From Absidia repens (lineage: Eukaryota; Mucoromycota; Mucoromycetes; Mucorales; Cunninghamellaceae), in NCBI GenBank assembly GCA_002105175.1, contig MCGE01000004.1, forward strand, positions 1,612,001 to 1,676,000: 64,000 nucleotides of DNA, written 5' to 3'. Under the pieces are notes generated by a model. It was given only the letters and a program-made list of their open reading frames with translations, had not been told where the DNA came from and made no database searches. A program made the translations under genes and the position numbers. Positions 22,637-37,102 of the stretch are shown one piece after another (within the stretch, counting starts at the first letter, position 1; every line of letters starts with the position of its first letter).

Positions 22637-23219
22637 TTTTTTTTACTCCGTCCTCCCCCCTTTTTTTTTCTGTTGAGGGGTACTATTATTATTCTTCTCT
22701 TTTTTGTATTCTTTATCGATAACGTCATCCATTATCGATGCCAATCTAGTTTCAACATTAAATGATGGTGTTTATTTCTTATATGATTTATCTGATACAA
22801 TTGGTGCTTGATGTGATACATATGATGTTTGTCTCCCCCCCCCTCCCAATTTTTACCCCTTAGTTTCCCCTATTCCCCTTTTTCCTTTTTGTATCATATA
22901 TAATAAAAAAAGAAATTATACCCTTTATCTTCTTTTATGAAACGTAAAAACACAAAAACACAACAACCGCAAATGCACACAAATAGCAGGGTAGATTCAT
23001 TAGTTTGCATCCTGCATACTGTATGTCTTTTTTTGGAGAGGCTCTTCATGCATGATCATTGTCAAATTTAAGGGTGAAGCATATCTTATAAAGGTGTCTA
23101 TTTTACATAAAAGATCAAATGTCCTTTTCGGTCCATCGTCACCCGTATCACCGTTGATCCATTCATATCTTTTGATTGGTTCAGCAAACAGGTCAACATA
23201 CCATGTAATTATGAGACAC

Positions 23220-23760
23220 ATCCGGTTTTGAAAAATGGTCAACACTAAATGAAATGGATAATGGCAAAAATTGATATACTTTTATATTGTGCAAGACATG
23301 AGAAAGGCTGTAGATATATATATTTATTGAAATACAATAGTCAACGCTAATCATATGAAGTGATGGAAGTAAAAAAATGATTCATGGTAGAAATAATGAG
23401 ATAGACTAATGGGACATTTTTCATTGAAGAAGTAAAAAAGACATATTTTATTCAATATAGATTCAAACTATAGACAAACTAACACTAAACTAAGCTAATG
23501 GATGCTCTAAAAAGCCAATTGATTACGGGCCTAAAAATCCTAGATCCAAAATGAAAGAGTTTCCCCATGCACCTTGTAATCCCTGAAATGAAACCCCTTC
23601 TAAACTAGTCCTGACACTAATCTAAGTCCACCAAAACCTCAATGAAGTTAAAACGGTGAAAGAAAAAAAAAACATCTGAAAAAGAAAAAGAAAGAAGCAA
23701 AAGAGAGCGAAAAAAAAAAGAGTGTAAATAAAATTTTCCGTAAGCGGCATTTAAATTATT
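23220..23760 (-). repeat. dispersed repeat family, copy R3
   Basis: Minus-oriented copy. It contains TCAACACTAA / TCAACGCTAATC half units, GGGACATTTTTCATTGAAG (about 23411-23429), the ATTTTATTCA signal and the core at about 23547-23615 (AAATCCTAGATCCAAAATGA ... TTTCCCCATGCACCTTGTAA). The CACGTG-GGCGG block is degenerate here (CCGTAAGCGGCATTTAAA at 23738-23755). Confidence 0.65.
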
Positions 23761-23811
23761 CTTCTCTCCAGATTCTTTTCTGTTTTTGGTGGACTCAAAA
23801 AAGGAAACCAA

Positions 23812-23845
<34 letters not shown>

Positions 23846-25215
23846 CAATCAACACCGTACAACCCCATTTACATAGCGACTCTCCTCTCATGACGGTAAC
23901 CGTAACCATTCAGCCTGGGCAGCGTGATTGTTCTCTGCGTTATGTTTTAGCATTCAATAGTGTAGTTATTATAGTTTATATGATTTATACATCTGAATAA
24001 AATATAGTCTACAGCGTTTTAAGTTTCAATCGAGTCGAACTGCAATTTTTTATGGAGGGTGGAAATTGAAAATGAACACGACATTTACATATTTTGAGAC
24101 GCCTGTTATGATTTTTGGGAGGATACAGAATATAATTAAAAACGGTAGACGGGCTTATTTTTAGACGCTCTGAAAAAATAAATAAATTGAGATACATCTA
24201 AAAAATTGGGATGGCCAGCTGCAAACCTCTCCCCAGGAATTTACATTAGCTACCATGTATTCAAGTTATTCCAAATCATGAGATACTAGTAGAAACGCGA
24301 ATGGTAGATACTGGAATGAACCCAGTTACTATATATTTTTAGCTGAAAAAAACTCCCTTGAAATTTCATGCTATTATGTTGATGATCGTAGGCAAATCCA
24401 TCTGGATCAGTTCTCATGATATCTTACACTCTCAACTTTTTCAAGCGTGTACATTTATCAAAGATAAGAGAGTATAAAAACAATGATCTTCTTTTTTCAC
24501 CAGTCTCTCTCGTTCTTCAAATTCTTTATATTCTCTTTTTTTAAAAAACCACCACCTAGTTTTATTTTAAGTTTTCTCAAGTCGTCTTAAAGTTCTCAAA
24601 CAAGTTTATCGTTGCTTTTGGTGTCGATGTTTTTGCCCCTCTGTCATGCTGACTACTCTCTCTCTCTTCGTCCGCCTTTTTTTTTTTTTTTTTTGCAAAT
24701 GGTATTGACACGGTTGAAGGAATGAACTTTGAAATAGTCTTCTCCCTAAAATATCTACTTGCCATCTCCGCCTCAGTTCACTCCAGCAGCATGTGCCTAT
24801 CATCTTTTTTCAGCCTCTTTCAGCTGTTTTAGTACCTGTCACAAATGCAGCGAATATTACAGTTCCATTATTACTGTAAGTTTTTAAAAAAATGAATATC
24901 AACATTTTAAATTGTGTTGATTTCTCAAAGACAAAGTTGTTCGCTGGTGTGATAAATTATTACTTGTCTGCCATTTGTTATTGGACCGTCTTTACTGTAA
25001 ATGGAAGTAAGATAAGAAAAAGAAAAAGGCTCCCTTTCAAATAAAATAGTGAGCCATCTTTTTTCTCTCTCTCTTTTTCTTCTTGTAATGGTGGAATTCA
25101 ATCAACATTTATTGAATCATCTTGATGGTAGATAGCGGTCAAGTTTTACCGCTATGCGGTCTTCACTTCCAAAACGCAGCCTAAATCAAGTCGTGTTCCC
25201 CTGAACCTTCGTAAA

Positions 25216-25316
25216 TCAAGTACATATGAATGTGGCTTTTATTTAAAGACATTATTTGAATCAAGCTGTCTTCTTCTGACTCTTCTCGAATCAAGTACAT
25301 ACGAATGTGGCTTTCA
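25216..25316 (+). repeat. short direct repeat (TCAAGTACATAYGAATGTGG)
   Basis: Two nearly identical copies of about 24 bases begin near 25216 and 25292, about 76 bases apart, differing at one position (T/C). Neighbouring AAATCAAG-type words recur around them, so this may be a decayed tandem array. Confidence 0.6.
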
Positions 25317-25559
25317 ACTCAGGGCTATCTAAATTCAGTCTACAAACCTACTATTACGTTATTCACCTTCTTATCATACAGTAGACTATACCTTTTGGAC
25401 ATAAAACTTTTAATCAATCAATTATATGTATTCAATCCAATAAAAAAACAAATTACTTCCTTTTATTTGACATCATTAACCATTTACTCCTTTTGTCGCA
25501 ATAAAAGCCATTTGAAAATATCTAATATCGTCTCTCTTTGTTTTTGTTGTGTACAGTGC

Positions 25560-25732
<173 letters not shown>

Positions 25733-25789
25733 CTAGCAAGATAGTTACAATAGCGGCATTCTTGGGCATACGATGGATTCGAAGATTGT

Positions 25790-26433
25790 TAATTAATAAA
25801 AAGACATACTTTGTTGAAGGATATTGGTAGATACTAAAACTGAAGATGAGAAGGGTTCATTGTAACATGGGATTCAATAGATGGGCTTATTGGACAAAGA
25901 ATGAGGAAGAATTAAGTGTGTTTGATAGATGGTCAACACTAATCCAAAGATACAATTATAAGATGGGATCTAACCTTATGGTACAGTACAAGACATGAGC
26001 AAAATGAAAGGGATAACTTTGACTGAAACATAAAAGCGGATAACACTAATCAATAGGGGATGGTAGTAATAAAGAGATGTATTGCACAAGACATGAGAGA
26101 GACTAATGGAACATTTTTCATTGAAGCATAAAAGAAACATATTTTATTCAGATATAGAAGCAAGCTAACATTAAACTAAACTAATGAAGGCTCGAAAAAG
26201 CCAATTCAAGGTGATCCTGAATCCTAGATCCAAAATAAAAGGGTTTCCCCATGCATCTTGTAATCCCTGAGCTCAAAACCCTTCTAAACTAGTCCTGATG
26301 CTAATTCATGATCACCATGACATCAAAGAAGTTGCATGGTGAAGAAAAAAAAAAGGAGATGAAATAGAAAATGAAAAGAGAGAGGAAAAATAAAAATGAG
26401 CGCAAATAAATCTTCACGTGGGCGGGAGTTAAA
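25790..26433 (-). repeat. dispersed repeat family, copy R4
   Basis: Minus-oriented copy with the extended portion (GATATTGGTAGATACTAAAACTG-like start, TCAACACTAATC, CAAGACATGAG), GGAACATTTTTCATTGAAGC (about 26108), the TATTTTATTCAGATATAGA signal, the core at about 26222-26300 and CACGTGGGCGGGAGTTAAA at 26415-26433. It lies only about 2 kb from R3, on the same strand. Confidence 0.7.
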
Positions 26434-26950
26434 CTCGTTTTTTTTATCCCGTTCAATAAGGTAAGTTTTTGTGGCAGATATGAATTGACAGATTCCATTA
26501 TTTTAAAAAGGAAAGCTAATCAACAATCACCCTGTTTTTTTTGGCTTTAAAAACAGTAAGCTTTCCTCTTCCAAACCATCCTCTCCACTACTTTTTTTTT
26601 TTCTTTTTTCAACAACCTGATGCGACTTTAGGAGCATACTCTATCATAGTGGGGTTTTTTTTCCTAAACACAGTTGCTGTTCAGTAATCAGCAGCATCCA
26701 ACAATATTAACAATGAGACTTTTCACTGACATCAGGAAAAACAAGCAAGGACAAAGAAGACTGCACATCATTCTTGCAACATAAGACATAATTTAATTGA
26801 TACACAAAAAACAATCGAATGTTAAGTTTTTTATTGGCAAAATGATACAAAAAATGTATTAACTATGAGTATAAGGGACTAATCTAAATCTAAAAAAAGG
26901 TACTTTTGAAGAATGGAAAGACAAGGGAGAGGAGAGGAGAGAGGAGACGC

Positions 26951-28478
26951 TTACTTGAAGATCTTACCATCAGCGAAACCTTCGTTTTCCCAGGCCATGT
27001 ACTTGTAGATTTCATCCTTCTTTTCTTCGTATTGGGAAGGTTCGATCTTGACGAAGTTGTAGGATCCGTAATCGGCAGCATCGTAGACTTCGAAGGGCAC
27101 TTCTTGACCACGGATGAGGAAGTAACCAGAGATGGTGTTGTTGTTGTTTTCACCGCACACGACCAAAGAACCGAAAGCGTACTTACGGGCCATTTCCAAA
27201 CGGGCGAAGAAACCACCGATCAAGTTGTTGGACATGAACACCAAGGTCAATTCGTCATTGTACTTGTAGTCCACCTTCCACAAGGAGTAACCTTCGGCAT
27301 CATGGTTTTCCCAGAACCACTTCATGGCAACGTCAGAGTCGTTGTTGGAGTACATACGCTTCCATTCGTCCATGATGAACTTGGAGGGAGGCAAGAGATC
27401 CAACTTGGACTTGGGCTTAGGAGCAGGCTTGGGGATATCATCTTGAGCAGCTTCTTGCTTCTTTTCCTTCTTGGGAGCAGCTTCTTGCTTCTTGGTTTCC
27501 TTCTTTTCCTTCTTGGGGGCAACGTACTTCAAGGGGGTTTCACAGAGCTTGTCGGCTTCAGGCAAGTAGGTCTTGAAGTGTTCCTTACCGATCAAAGTGG
27601 TGAAGTAACGGGTAACGTTCTTGTATTGGTCACGGAGAGGCTTGTCGAGGAGCAACTTGAAGGCGTTGGAGATGGCAGTAACAACGGCAATATCAGCAAG
27701 AGTAACGGATTCACCAACAAGGTAGGTCTTGTCAAGCAACACCTTGTTCAACACATCCAAAGCACGCTTGGTCTTTTCAGTGGCAGCATCGACGTTGGGC
27801 TTCATGTAGGGGTAGATGTTCATGAGAGGCAACATCCAGTTGGAGATGTTGGCAACGAGTTCGTTTTCGGCGAAGAAGATGTATTGCATAACAAGGGCCT
27901 TTTCGACAGCAGTGGCACCCAAAAGAGTAGTGTCTTCCTTTTGGACAGCAGCTAATGAAATAACAAAAGTCAATAAAAAAGAAAACGCTCCCTATTGTAT
28001 ATACTGTAACTGAGATAGACTTACCATAGTAAGCAATAGCAGAGGATTCAAACAAGTTCACCTTTTCACTTTCGAAGAGAGGCACCTTGCCCATAGGGAA
28101 CTTGGCCAAGTATTCAGGGGTCTTGATGGCAGCAATTTCGCAGTTTTCGACATCAAAAGTCAAACCATTGTAGGCAGCCTATATAAGATAATAAACACAA
28201 TCGAATGAGTAAAATAGGATTATTACCCCTAGTTTGATATTATTATTATTTCTCTCAACTTACAGCAATTTGAGCCTTGGCAACACGGGAGTTGTTGGGG
28301 TAGCTATGGTAATGTCAAATAAAAATCAATGTTCCTGTCACTTTTTTGTTAAAAAACTAAGAGTCAACTTACGTTTTGATGTTCTATGATAAATAATAAG
28401 TAGTAGATAAGATAGATTAATAAGATGGATGAATGGATGAATGGATAAATGATAATATTTACTTACTCCAAGAGACAT
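26951..28478 (-). CDS. TEF3/CAM1 (eEF1Bgamma): translation elongation factor eEF1B gamma subunit
   Basis: Predicted 405 aa. Minus-strand exons: 28478-28467 (12 nt, M-S-L-G), 28383-28373 (an 11-nt microexon), 28303-28264, 28178-28025 and 27951-26951; spliced frame is continuous and gives MSLGNIKTYPNNSRVAKAQI at the N-terminus. A GST-like N-terminal domain (FPMGKVPLFE, SSAIAYYG) and GST C-domain (VGESVTLADIAVVTAISNAF) are followed by a Lys/Glu/Ala linker (APKKEKKQEAAQ) and the EF1-gamma C-terminal domain (FIMDEWKRMYSN, NHDAEGYSLWKVDYKY, FLIRGQEVPFEV). The protein scaffolds the eEF1B exchange factor that reloads eEF1A with GTP. It is divergent from uL15 with about 200 bp between start codons. 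Codon use is strongly biased to AAG, CAA, GAC and GGT, as in highly expressed genes. Confidence 0.96.
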
Positions 28479-28682
28479 GATAAAATGGATGGATGGATGA
28501 ATGAAAGAAAGGATAGAAAAAAAAAAAAAAAAAGGTACGACTTCAATGAAATCCTCTTTTTAGACCCAGGTACGGAAATTACAATGTTGGTCGGGAGAGG
28601 AATCTCCGCTTCTACCTGCTTTGAGTTGATTTTATTGTTTCAACTCTTTTTTACTTTTCTTCCTTAGTCCTTATTTTTAAAT
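28479..28682. promoter_or_regulatory. compact bidirectional promoter of eEF1B-gamma and uL15
   Basis: Only about 204 bases separate the two start codons. The region has (GGAT)n words next to the eEF1B-gamma start, a poly-A run (28519-28533) and a CT-rich stretch (28635-28670) directly before the uL15 ATG. The arrangement suggests co-expression of two translation genes. Confidence 0.55.
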
Positions 28683-29563
28683 ATGGTATGAAAATTTAAA
28701 CAACATGACCGAAATGTGGAGTTCGATGTATTATATAAGGATTGACGGATGAATCGATGAACGAATAGATGGATGGATGAATAGAAGGATGGATGGATGG
28801 GGTTACAACTATCAAAACCTCTCTTCTCAATACAAACGACCTTCTTTTTACAAGCTCAGCAGTTACGTCTACATCCTTCATATATAATCGTCTTCAACAA
28901 CGTCATCATAGAGGGGAATGAAGAATTCTGTCGAAACTAACTGTTTTTTTTATTTCTTTATTTATGACTATATATAGCCTACTAGACTTCATCACAACAG
29001 AAAGAAGCGTGGACACGTATCAGCAGGTCACGGTCGTGTTGGCAAACACAGAAAGCACCCTGGTGGTCGTGGTCTTGCTGGTGGTCAACATCATCACCGT
29101 ATTAACATGGATAAGTACCATCCTGGTTACTTTGGTAAGGTCGGTATGCGTACTTTCCACTTGAAGAAGAACACCAAATGGCGCCCTGTGGTCAACTTGG
29201 ATCAAATCTGGACTTTGGCCGGTGAAGGTGTCCGTGAACAATACAAGAACACTGAAAAGGTCCCTGTCATCGATGCTCTTCAAAACGTAAGTGAAGTGAA
29301 TTAAAATGATGCTGTATGCGGCGGACAAACTCAACTCATCTTTTATTATTATATAACAGGGTTACGGTAAGGTTTTAGCTAAGGGCCGTGTCGCTCAACC
29401 TGTCATTGTCCGTACTCGATTCGTCTCCCGCCGTGCCGAAGACAAGATTAAGGCTGCTGGTGGTGGTAAGTGTGTCCCTGAAATAGATAATAAAAAGAAA
29501 ACCATCACTTGGACAATCACTGACTGATTTTTATTTTTATTAGTTGTTGAACTTGTTGCCTAA
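28683..29563 (+). CDS. RPL28: 60S ribosomal protein uL15 (L27a/L28)
   Basis: Predicted 145 aa. Exon 1 codes only the ATG (28683-28685), immediately followed by a GTATGA donor. A 292-nt intron ends in TATATATAG at 28977. The other exons are 28978-29286, 29360-29465 and 29544-29563. The spliced N-terminus is [20 protein letters not shown], then [19 protein letters not shown] and [16 protein letters not shown], all hallmarks of the uL15 family, ending with AAGGVVELVA. The length matches the family (about 148 aa). The start was chosen because Pro-Thr-Arg follows the acceptor in frame and the ATG lies right after a CT-rich leader. uL15 sits in the large ribosomal subunit near the exit side of the peptidyl-transferase region. 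Confidence 0.93.
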
Positions 29564-31578
<2,015 letters not shown>

Positions 31579-32937
31579 ATTATTTTTATTACATTCCTTT
31601 TTTTACAATATATTTGTTTTGTGTATATGATTTCCTCCTCTTCCCTGAATTCCTCTTTTCTCTTATCTCCCTTCTTCTCCCCTTCTATCTTTTGATTATT
31701 GTCATCCTTCATCTTTCCGTCCTTCCCCTACATTTTATTATTAGTGATAGACCTTCCTTTTTTTTATATATATCTTTATATCATCAATAAACAAAAGAAA
31801 TAATGTTATCAATTTACTTTTTATGTCAATGATGAAATCAAATTGGAACTACGTCAAGTGTGTGGAATACAATGATGACGATGTTTTGAAATTGAAGCGA
31901 GCTAATTGTTGTGCGACAAAAATAGATTACTAGCAACTTCCCTATTAGAAAAAACAGGATGATCCGGTTTATTTGTGGTGGCGACTGTATATGTATATGA
32001 AGTCAGCAACAACAATAACAGCAATAAAGAATGTAAAAACTATACTGGGTATTTTATTGAAGTCTGTACAAAAGGATAAATTATGTGTAAATATGATGAA
32101 CCAGAATGGATCAGAATAATGAATAAAAATTGAATGAATAAAAATAATAATAGTACTATGTTAATAAATCTCACCAAAATGAAAAGAAAGAAGCAATGAA
32201 GATGAGGATGGAGGATACATGTGTCAAATGGTCGGTACTGTACCCATGTAGATTTATATTTACGTTGTACACGTTTTTTTGCCAAGTAAAATCCTTAATG
32301 GCTTGCTGGTAACACCCTAACTTTTCTAAAAAGTACAGTATTGGCCTATGGCCGTCTTTGTTGACACTGGCATATCATCAATCATATTCCCTATAAAAGT
32401 CACACAATATCACAAAAAGTCATACAATGGAAAAATGCAGCGAAGAAAAAATGTCTAGTTTCCTTGTTGATAGTCGCCATGTTTGTTGTATGCTATTCTC
32501 AGGAGTTTGATACTGTACCAATGTATAAAGAGGTACAGTGAAGCTGCTTTGTTCCCAAGTCTCCGACAACGAAGTGGATACATATATATTGGTACAAAAT
32601 AAAAGACGTATCAATGAATACATATCTATTCAGTGAATTCAATGTATCAGTGACTTAAAATGGTGCCTGATATTTGTTACTATATTGCTATGGAAAAGAA
32701 TTAGTTACCGCCATCATCGTTGATCAGATTTTTTTTTAGGTGTAGCATAGCATTGGACGGGATTTAAAAATATTGGCTGCCGAAAAGATATTTGGCAATC
32801 TTTTTTTTTTTGCTCACATTCCTCCCCTTTTCCTCCTCTTTTTTTTTCCTACCTTCTTTTTGCTTTTACACCAATACCACTATCGTTTCTTTTTTTCTTT
32901 TTATTTATACCAGCATACCGTTGTTACTACTACTAAT
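31579..32937. other. intergenic region, no gene seen
   Basis: AT-rich spacer of about 1.36 kb. It includes an AATAAA-like signal for the ubiquitin fusion (about 31785), GGACGGGATTTAAAAAT (about 32756-32772, related to the GGCGGGATTT motif) and a CT-rich leader before the RhoGAP start. No coding region was supported. Confidence 0.45.
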
Positions 32938-34656
32938 ATGATAACCACTGTCATGAAACCTGATGAAAGAAGAGACTCAGTGCAAGACTCACCTCAATCT
33001 CATCTTTCCCCTACTACTGTCGACACGAAAAAGTCTGGCGATGTGATCGAACAACTCACCGATCTTGATGTAAGTTTCCAAGTCAGAGTCAGTATATAGA
33101 GAGTGTTAATGGTATTATTATATCTTTTATATATTAGTGCGGATTCCAGTGCCTTTTGGATAAAGTCAAGGAAGATATGCAAGCGGCAAAGGTAGGAAAA
33201 AAAAAAGTATATGTGTGTGGGAGAGAGGGTAGGTACAATGTGATAGTATTTACTGACTCCCTATTTTGTACTTTAGGATGCCAGTTTTTTCCTAAAGAAA
33301 CGGGCAGCCATCGAAGAAGAATATGGTAAACAAATGATGAAGCTCTCTCAAACTATCGCCGAAACCTTTGACAAATCACATCCAAGATCAGGGTAAAAAA
33401 ACGAAAAAAAAATAATAGTAGTAGCGGTAATAGTACAATTAGATGATGATATCAACAAATAATTCTCTCTATGATATAGGACTTATGGAGATGCTTGGAT
33501 ATCGATGCTAAAAGTACATGAAACCATTGGTGATCAGAGAATCAAATTTGCTGGCAACATCACAGAAGTGGCAGACGATTTACAATTGTTGTACAAAGAT
33601 ACTGAAAGAGGAAGGAAACAGGTAAACAACACGACTAGTTCAGCTAATTGTTTTCAGCAGTAGCAGTATTTTTTTTTAGATTTGAAACACACTCTTATTA
33701 TTTCTTCTTTTTGTAGGTCAAGGATGCTGGTGGAAAGTATGAAAAAATGCTAGGCGATGCGGACACGTCTTTGGAAAAGGTGAACCAAAAGGATATAATG
33801 CAATTTTCAAAGGAAACAAAAGTTGATGGCTGTTTTCTTACTGATATATATATATGTATTCTATGCATTTGTATTCTCCTTATAGATCAAGCAAAAATAT
33901 GAACTACAGAGTGAAGACTGGGAACGCGCCATTTTACAAAAAAACAATGACCCTCTCCATGTTCCCAAAAAAGGACTGTTTAAAAACACAAAGACCCAAG
34001 CTCAGGTAACACCTCCTTTTATTCCTCCGATTGTTATTCACTCTCACAATCCTTTTTATTTTATTTTATTATTTGCCGATGCTGATAGTTAAACAGAATG
34101 GAAGAAGAAGCAAGATACAAAGCAACAATGGCCGACAAACATTATCGACAACAGTTACAAACCACCAACGCTTCTAGGCAAGAATACTTCCAAATTCATT
34201 TACCAAAGATACTGACGGTAAGAATATACCGTAAGGAGAGAGAGGCCAGGCAGATGGCAAAAGATGATTGGGTCGATCATGTCATCTTTTCTTCTTGTGA
34301 TACTGATGTGTCTTACTTTACTTATTATGCAGGAACTCAAGGCAGTGGGTGACGAATGCTGTGTTGCCTTAAGGTACCAATTGGCTCGTTACTCCTATAT
34401 TTATGAAGAGGCTTTGGCTGCAGACGGGATAGCATTGGACAATGACGATGGTAAAAATAAAAAATGAAAAAGGGAAAAAGGCAAAAATAGAAATATTAAC
34501 TTTTTCATTATATCTATACTTTGTTAGGATTGGGATTACGTTCGCTGACAGAGAAAATCGATAAGGACTCTGATTTGATACAGTACATCAACTCATATCA
34601 TGGACGATCTGGCAGGTTACAAAAGAATGAAATACAATACAAGGAATACAGCATGG

Positions 34657-34687
<31 letters not shown>

Positions 34688-35658
34688 ATTATTAAAAGGT
34701 ACACTTATGGCTATATTATCTACCTATATATATTCTAGTCGGTGTCAACAATGAATACATCAACTTCCAATCCCAACCCTGTGTTTGGCGTCGACCTCAA
34801 TACATTGATGACACGAGATCAACAAGAAGTTCCTTGGATTCTACGAAAATGCGCGGAGGCTGTGGAAATGTATGGATTGAATGTGGTTGGTATTTACCGC
34901 TTGTCTGGAACTAATAGTCAAATTCAAAAACTCAAAGGCGCCTTTGACCGAGGTATGGAAAAAAAAAGAAGGAGGATGGTTAGGTATAAGGAGTGTGAGG
35001 GATATACTAACAGTTTAGATATATTTACATAGATTGTACTGGTGTTAACCTTAGCTCTGATGAATACATGTCAGATATCAACAACATCACCAGCGTATTG
35101 AAACTTTGGTTCCGTGAACTTCCTGATCCACTTTTTCCTAGGGCTGCTTACCAACATTTTTTGAACGCTGCTAGTAAGTGCAACAGAGAGCAGGGAGGAT
35201 TAGAAAAAAAAAAAAAGGCAATTCTGGATTATTCTGATCTTTCTTCTTATTACCTAATATAAAAATAGAGATTGAAGAGGATAACATGCGTGTCTTGGGA
35301 TTACATACGGTAATCAACGACCTTCCTGATGCTCATTACGCGACATTGAAATTCTTAATGTGCCATCTCGACAAGTAAGGTTTTGATGATTATTTGAAAA
35401 AGCAACACTGAACATATATATTTATGTATATATTTAAATAGGGTTCAAAAACATCAACGATACAACAAGATGGGTGCATCCAATTTGGCGACTATCTTTG
35501 GCATGACATTGATGGGCAACGAACCAGGTGGTGGAGTTTCCAGTACCATCCAACCCATGGTGAATCAAGATAATCAACGGTTTACCGAAACGCAATGGCA
35601 AGTCAAGGTCGTACAAACTATCCTTGAAAACTACGCTATGATTTTCGAAACAGAGTAG
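32938..35658 (+). CDS. RGD1: F-BAR and RhoGAP domain protein, Rgd1-like
   Basis: Predicted 559 aa from 13 exons: 32938-33069, 33138-33191, 33277-33392, 33480-33621, 33717-33779, 33886-34005, 34089-34217, 34333-34450, 34528-34655, 34739-34952, 35033-35173, 35269-35374 and 35442-35658. All junctions keep frame. Residues about 45-330 form an F-BAR domain (FFLKKRAAIEEEYGKQMMKL, WISMLKVHETIGDQRIKFA, YELQSEDWERAILQKNNDP). Residues about 360-555 form a RhoGAP domain with the arginine finger in GIYRLSGTNSQIQKLK and the conserved LKLWFRELPDPL and NLATIFG motifs. This order matches yeast Rgd1, which stimulates GTP hydrolysis by Rho3/Rho4 at growth sites and binds phosphoinositides by its F-BAR domain. 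The start ATG at 32938 follows a CT-rich leader. Confidence 0.92.
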
Positions 35659-37102
35659 TGATATTTTTTACGTTTTTATTTAGATAGTTTATTACTTTAT
35701 CCCTTTCATTTTTATTATTATTGAATACTGCTAGATAGAATTCTTCACACACATTTGTTTATACTCGTTATTGTTTTTATTTTTTATTATCATAGTCAAT
35801 AAACACTCAGGCGTTTCGCTGGAGCTTTTGGAAATCTTTTGGTTTACTGGATGTGAAGTGTGGGTTTTGATGGGATTGATTTATAGACCTCCGTCAATAG
35901 GTATTATTTTGTGGCAGGGCGGGGGAGAAGAAATGAGGTATGTGGAAAAAATAGATGGTTGAACATTCGCACTCCGCTTTTCATAAATTTAATTTTTCTC
36001 TAGTGCCCCTTTTTTTCCCTCTTTCTTTCTTTTCATTTTTCTTTAGAACATCAACCTCAATTGTGCATTTAGTGATCTTGGATTAGTGGTTAGAATTTGA
36101 ATCAGGGGCATTTTGAAAATGCAATGCAAACATCATGGGGAAACCCTTTCATTTTACATTGGTGATTTTCAACATCCTTAGATTAGCCTTCATTTTAGAA
36201 TAGTGTCACAAGCTTAACTTGGTGTTAGTTGTTATAGTTTATATGTATCTATGTCCAGAATTAAACATTTCCTGTATTTTCTCATTAATCTCTTTCATGC
36301 CTTTCATTGTCTTGTTGAATGGGCATGGTATATGTGCGAGTAAAATGCGGTGTGTTTGTGTTTGTGTGTGTGTGTATTTTGCTTAGAAAAAAAAGGGGGA
36401 GGGGGCATTATAGAGTGTTTTGTTGTTGCCTATTCTGCATTTCTCCATTTTTGTGGGTTATATTGTGTAGCAATTAAATCAAATATCTATCCTAGCATAT
36501 ACAATTGTTCTAACCACTATTTCAATGCCCATCATTCTGTCATTGTCCCGTTGGTGTGCTTTTGCCAACCAAGTAATCCATACCCAAGTCATCAAATCTT
36601 TATATATGCAAACAAAAAGGATCAAGTTTGAAGCGGCTTAATCGACTACCATCCTCAGTGTACGTCTACTGTATATATATATGAGGCTTCAAGGAAGAAG
36701 AGGGGGTTGAAGAAACTTCTAGGATGGTTTTAAAAAATAGCCGCTGTGGTGCATCAAAAAACGATAGTGAAGGATGCATAAAAAAGAAAATAACCAGTAG
36801 TGCATAAAAATAGGATGGTTGAACCGCTCTGAATGGTATTTACACACGACTATAGTTGCATAAGGGAGAGAATGGTTATAATGAAAAAAACGAAAAGCAC
36901 AATCCAAGTCAAGAAGTTTTGTTCCTTTTCACCTTTATCATCATACGATCATATTTCTGAGTATATAACACAAAGATAAATTTTTTTTTTTTTTTTTAAA
37001 AAAAAGAAAGAAGCTAACTCTAAGACTAATGTAAAAAAAAGAAGATGGGATAGTAAGGGTTGTAGAGGATCTAAATAAACTAAATCACCAACAAGCGATC
37101 CA
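35659..37102. other. spacer with degenerate repeat R5
   Basis: Contains the convergent 3' ends of the RhoGAP and ADE13 genes, the decayed repeat copy R5 and a short (TG)n run near 36355-36375. No gene was supported. Confidence 0.45.
35950..36240 (+). repeat. dispersed repeat family, degenerate copy R5
   Basis: Plus-oriented. A CT-rich tract (36000-36050) is followed by GTGATCTTGGATTAGTGGTTAG and GCAAACATCATGGGGAAACC (about 36125-36145), clearly related to the family core, then AACTTGGTGTTAGTTGTTATAG. The CACGTG block is not recognisable. Confidence 0.5.

Noticed and set aside
24470..25000. TATA-like element followed by CT-rich sequence, suggesting a promoter
   Set aside because: Only very short frames follow (for example a 34-codon Phe/Ser-rich one), and splicing did not join them to anything recognisable.
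26906..27955. A 349-codon plus-strand frame opposite eEF1B-gamma
   Set aside because: It is the antisense shadow of a strongly codon-biased gene; the product has no family features, while the minus strand encodes eEF1B-gamma.
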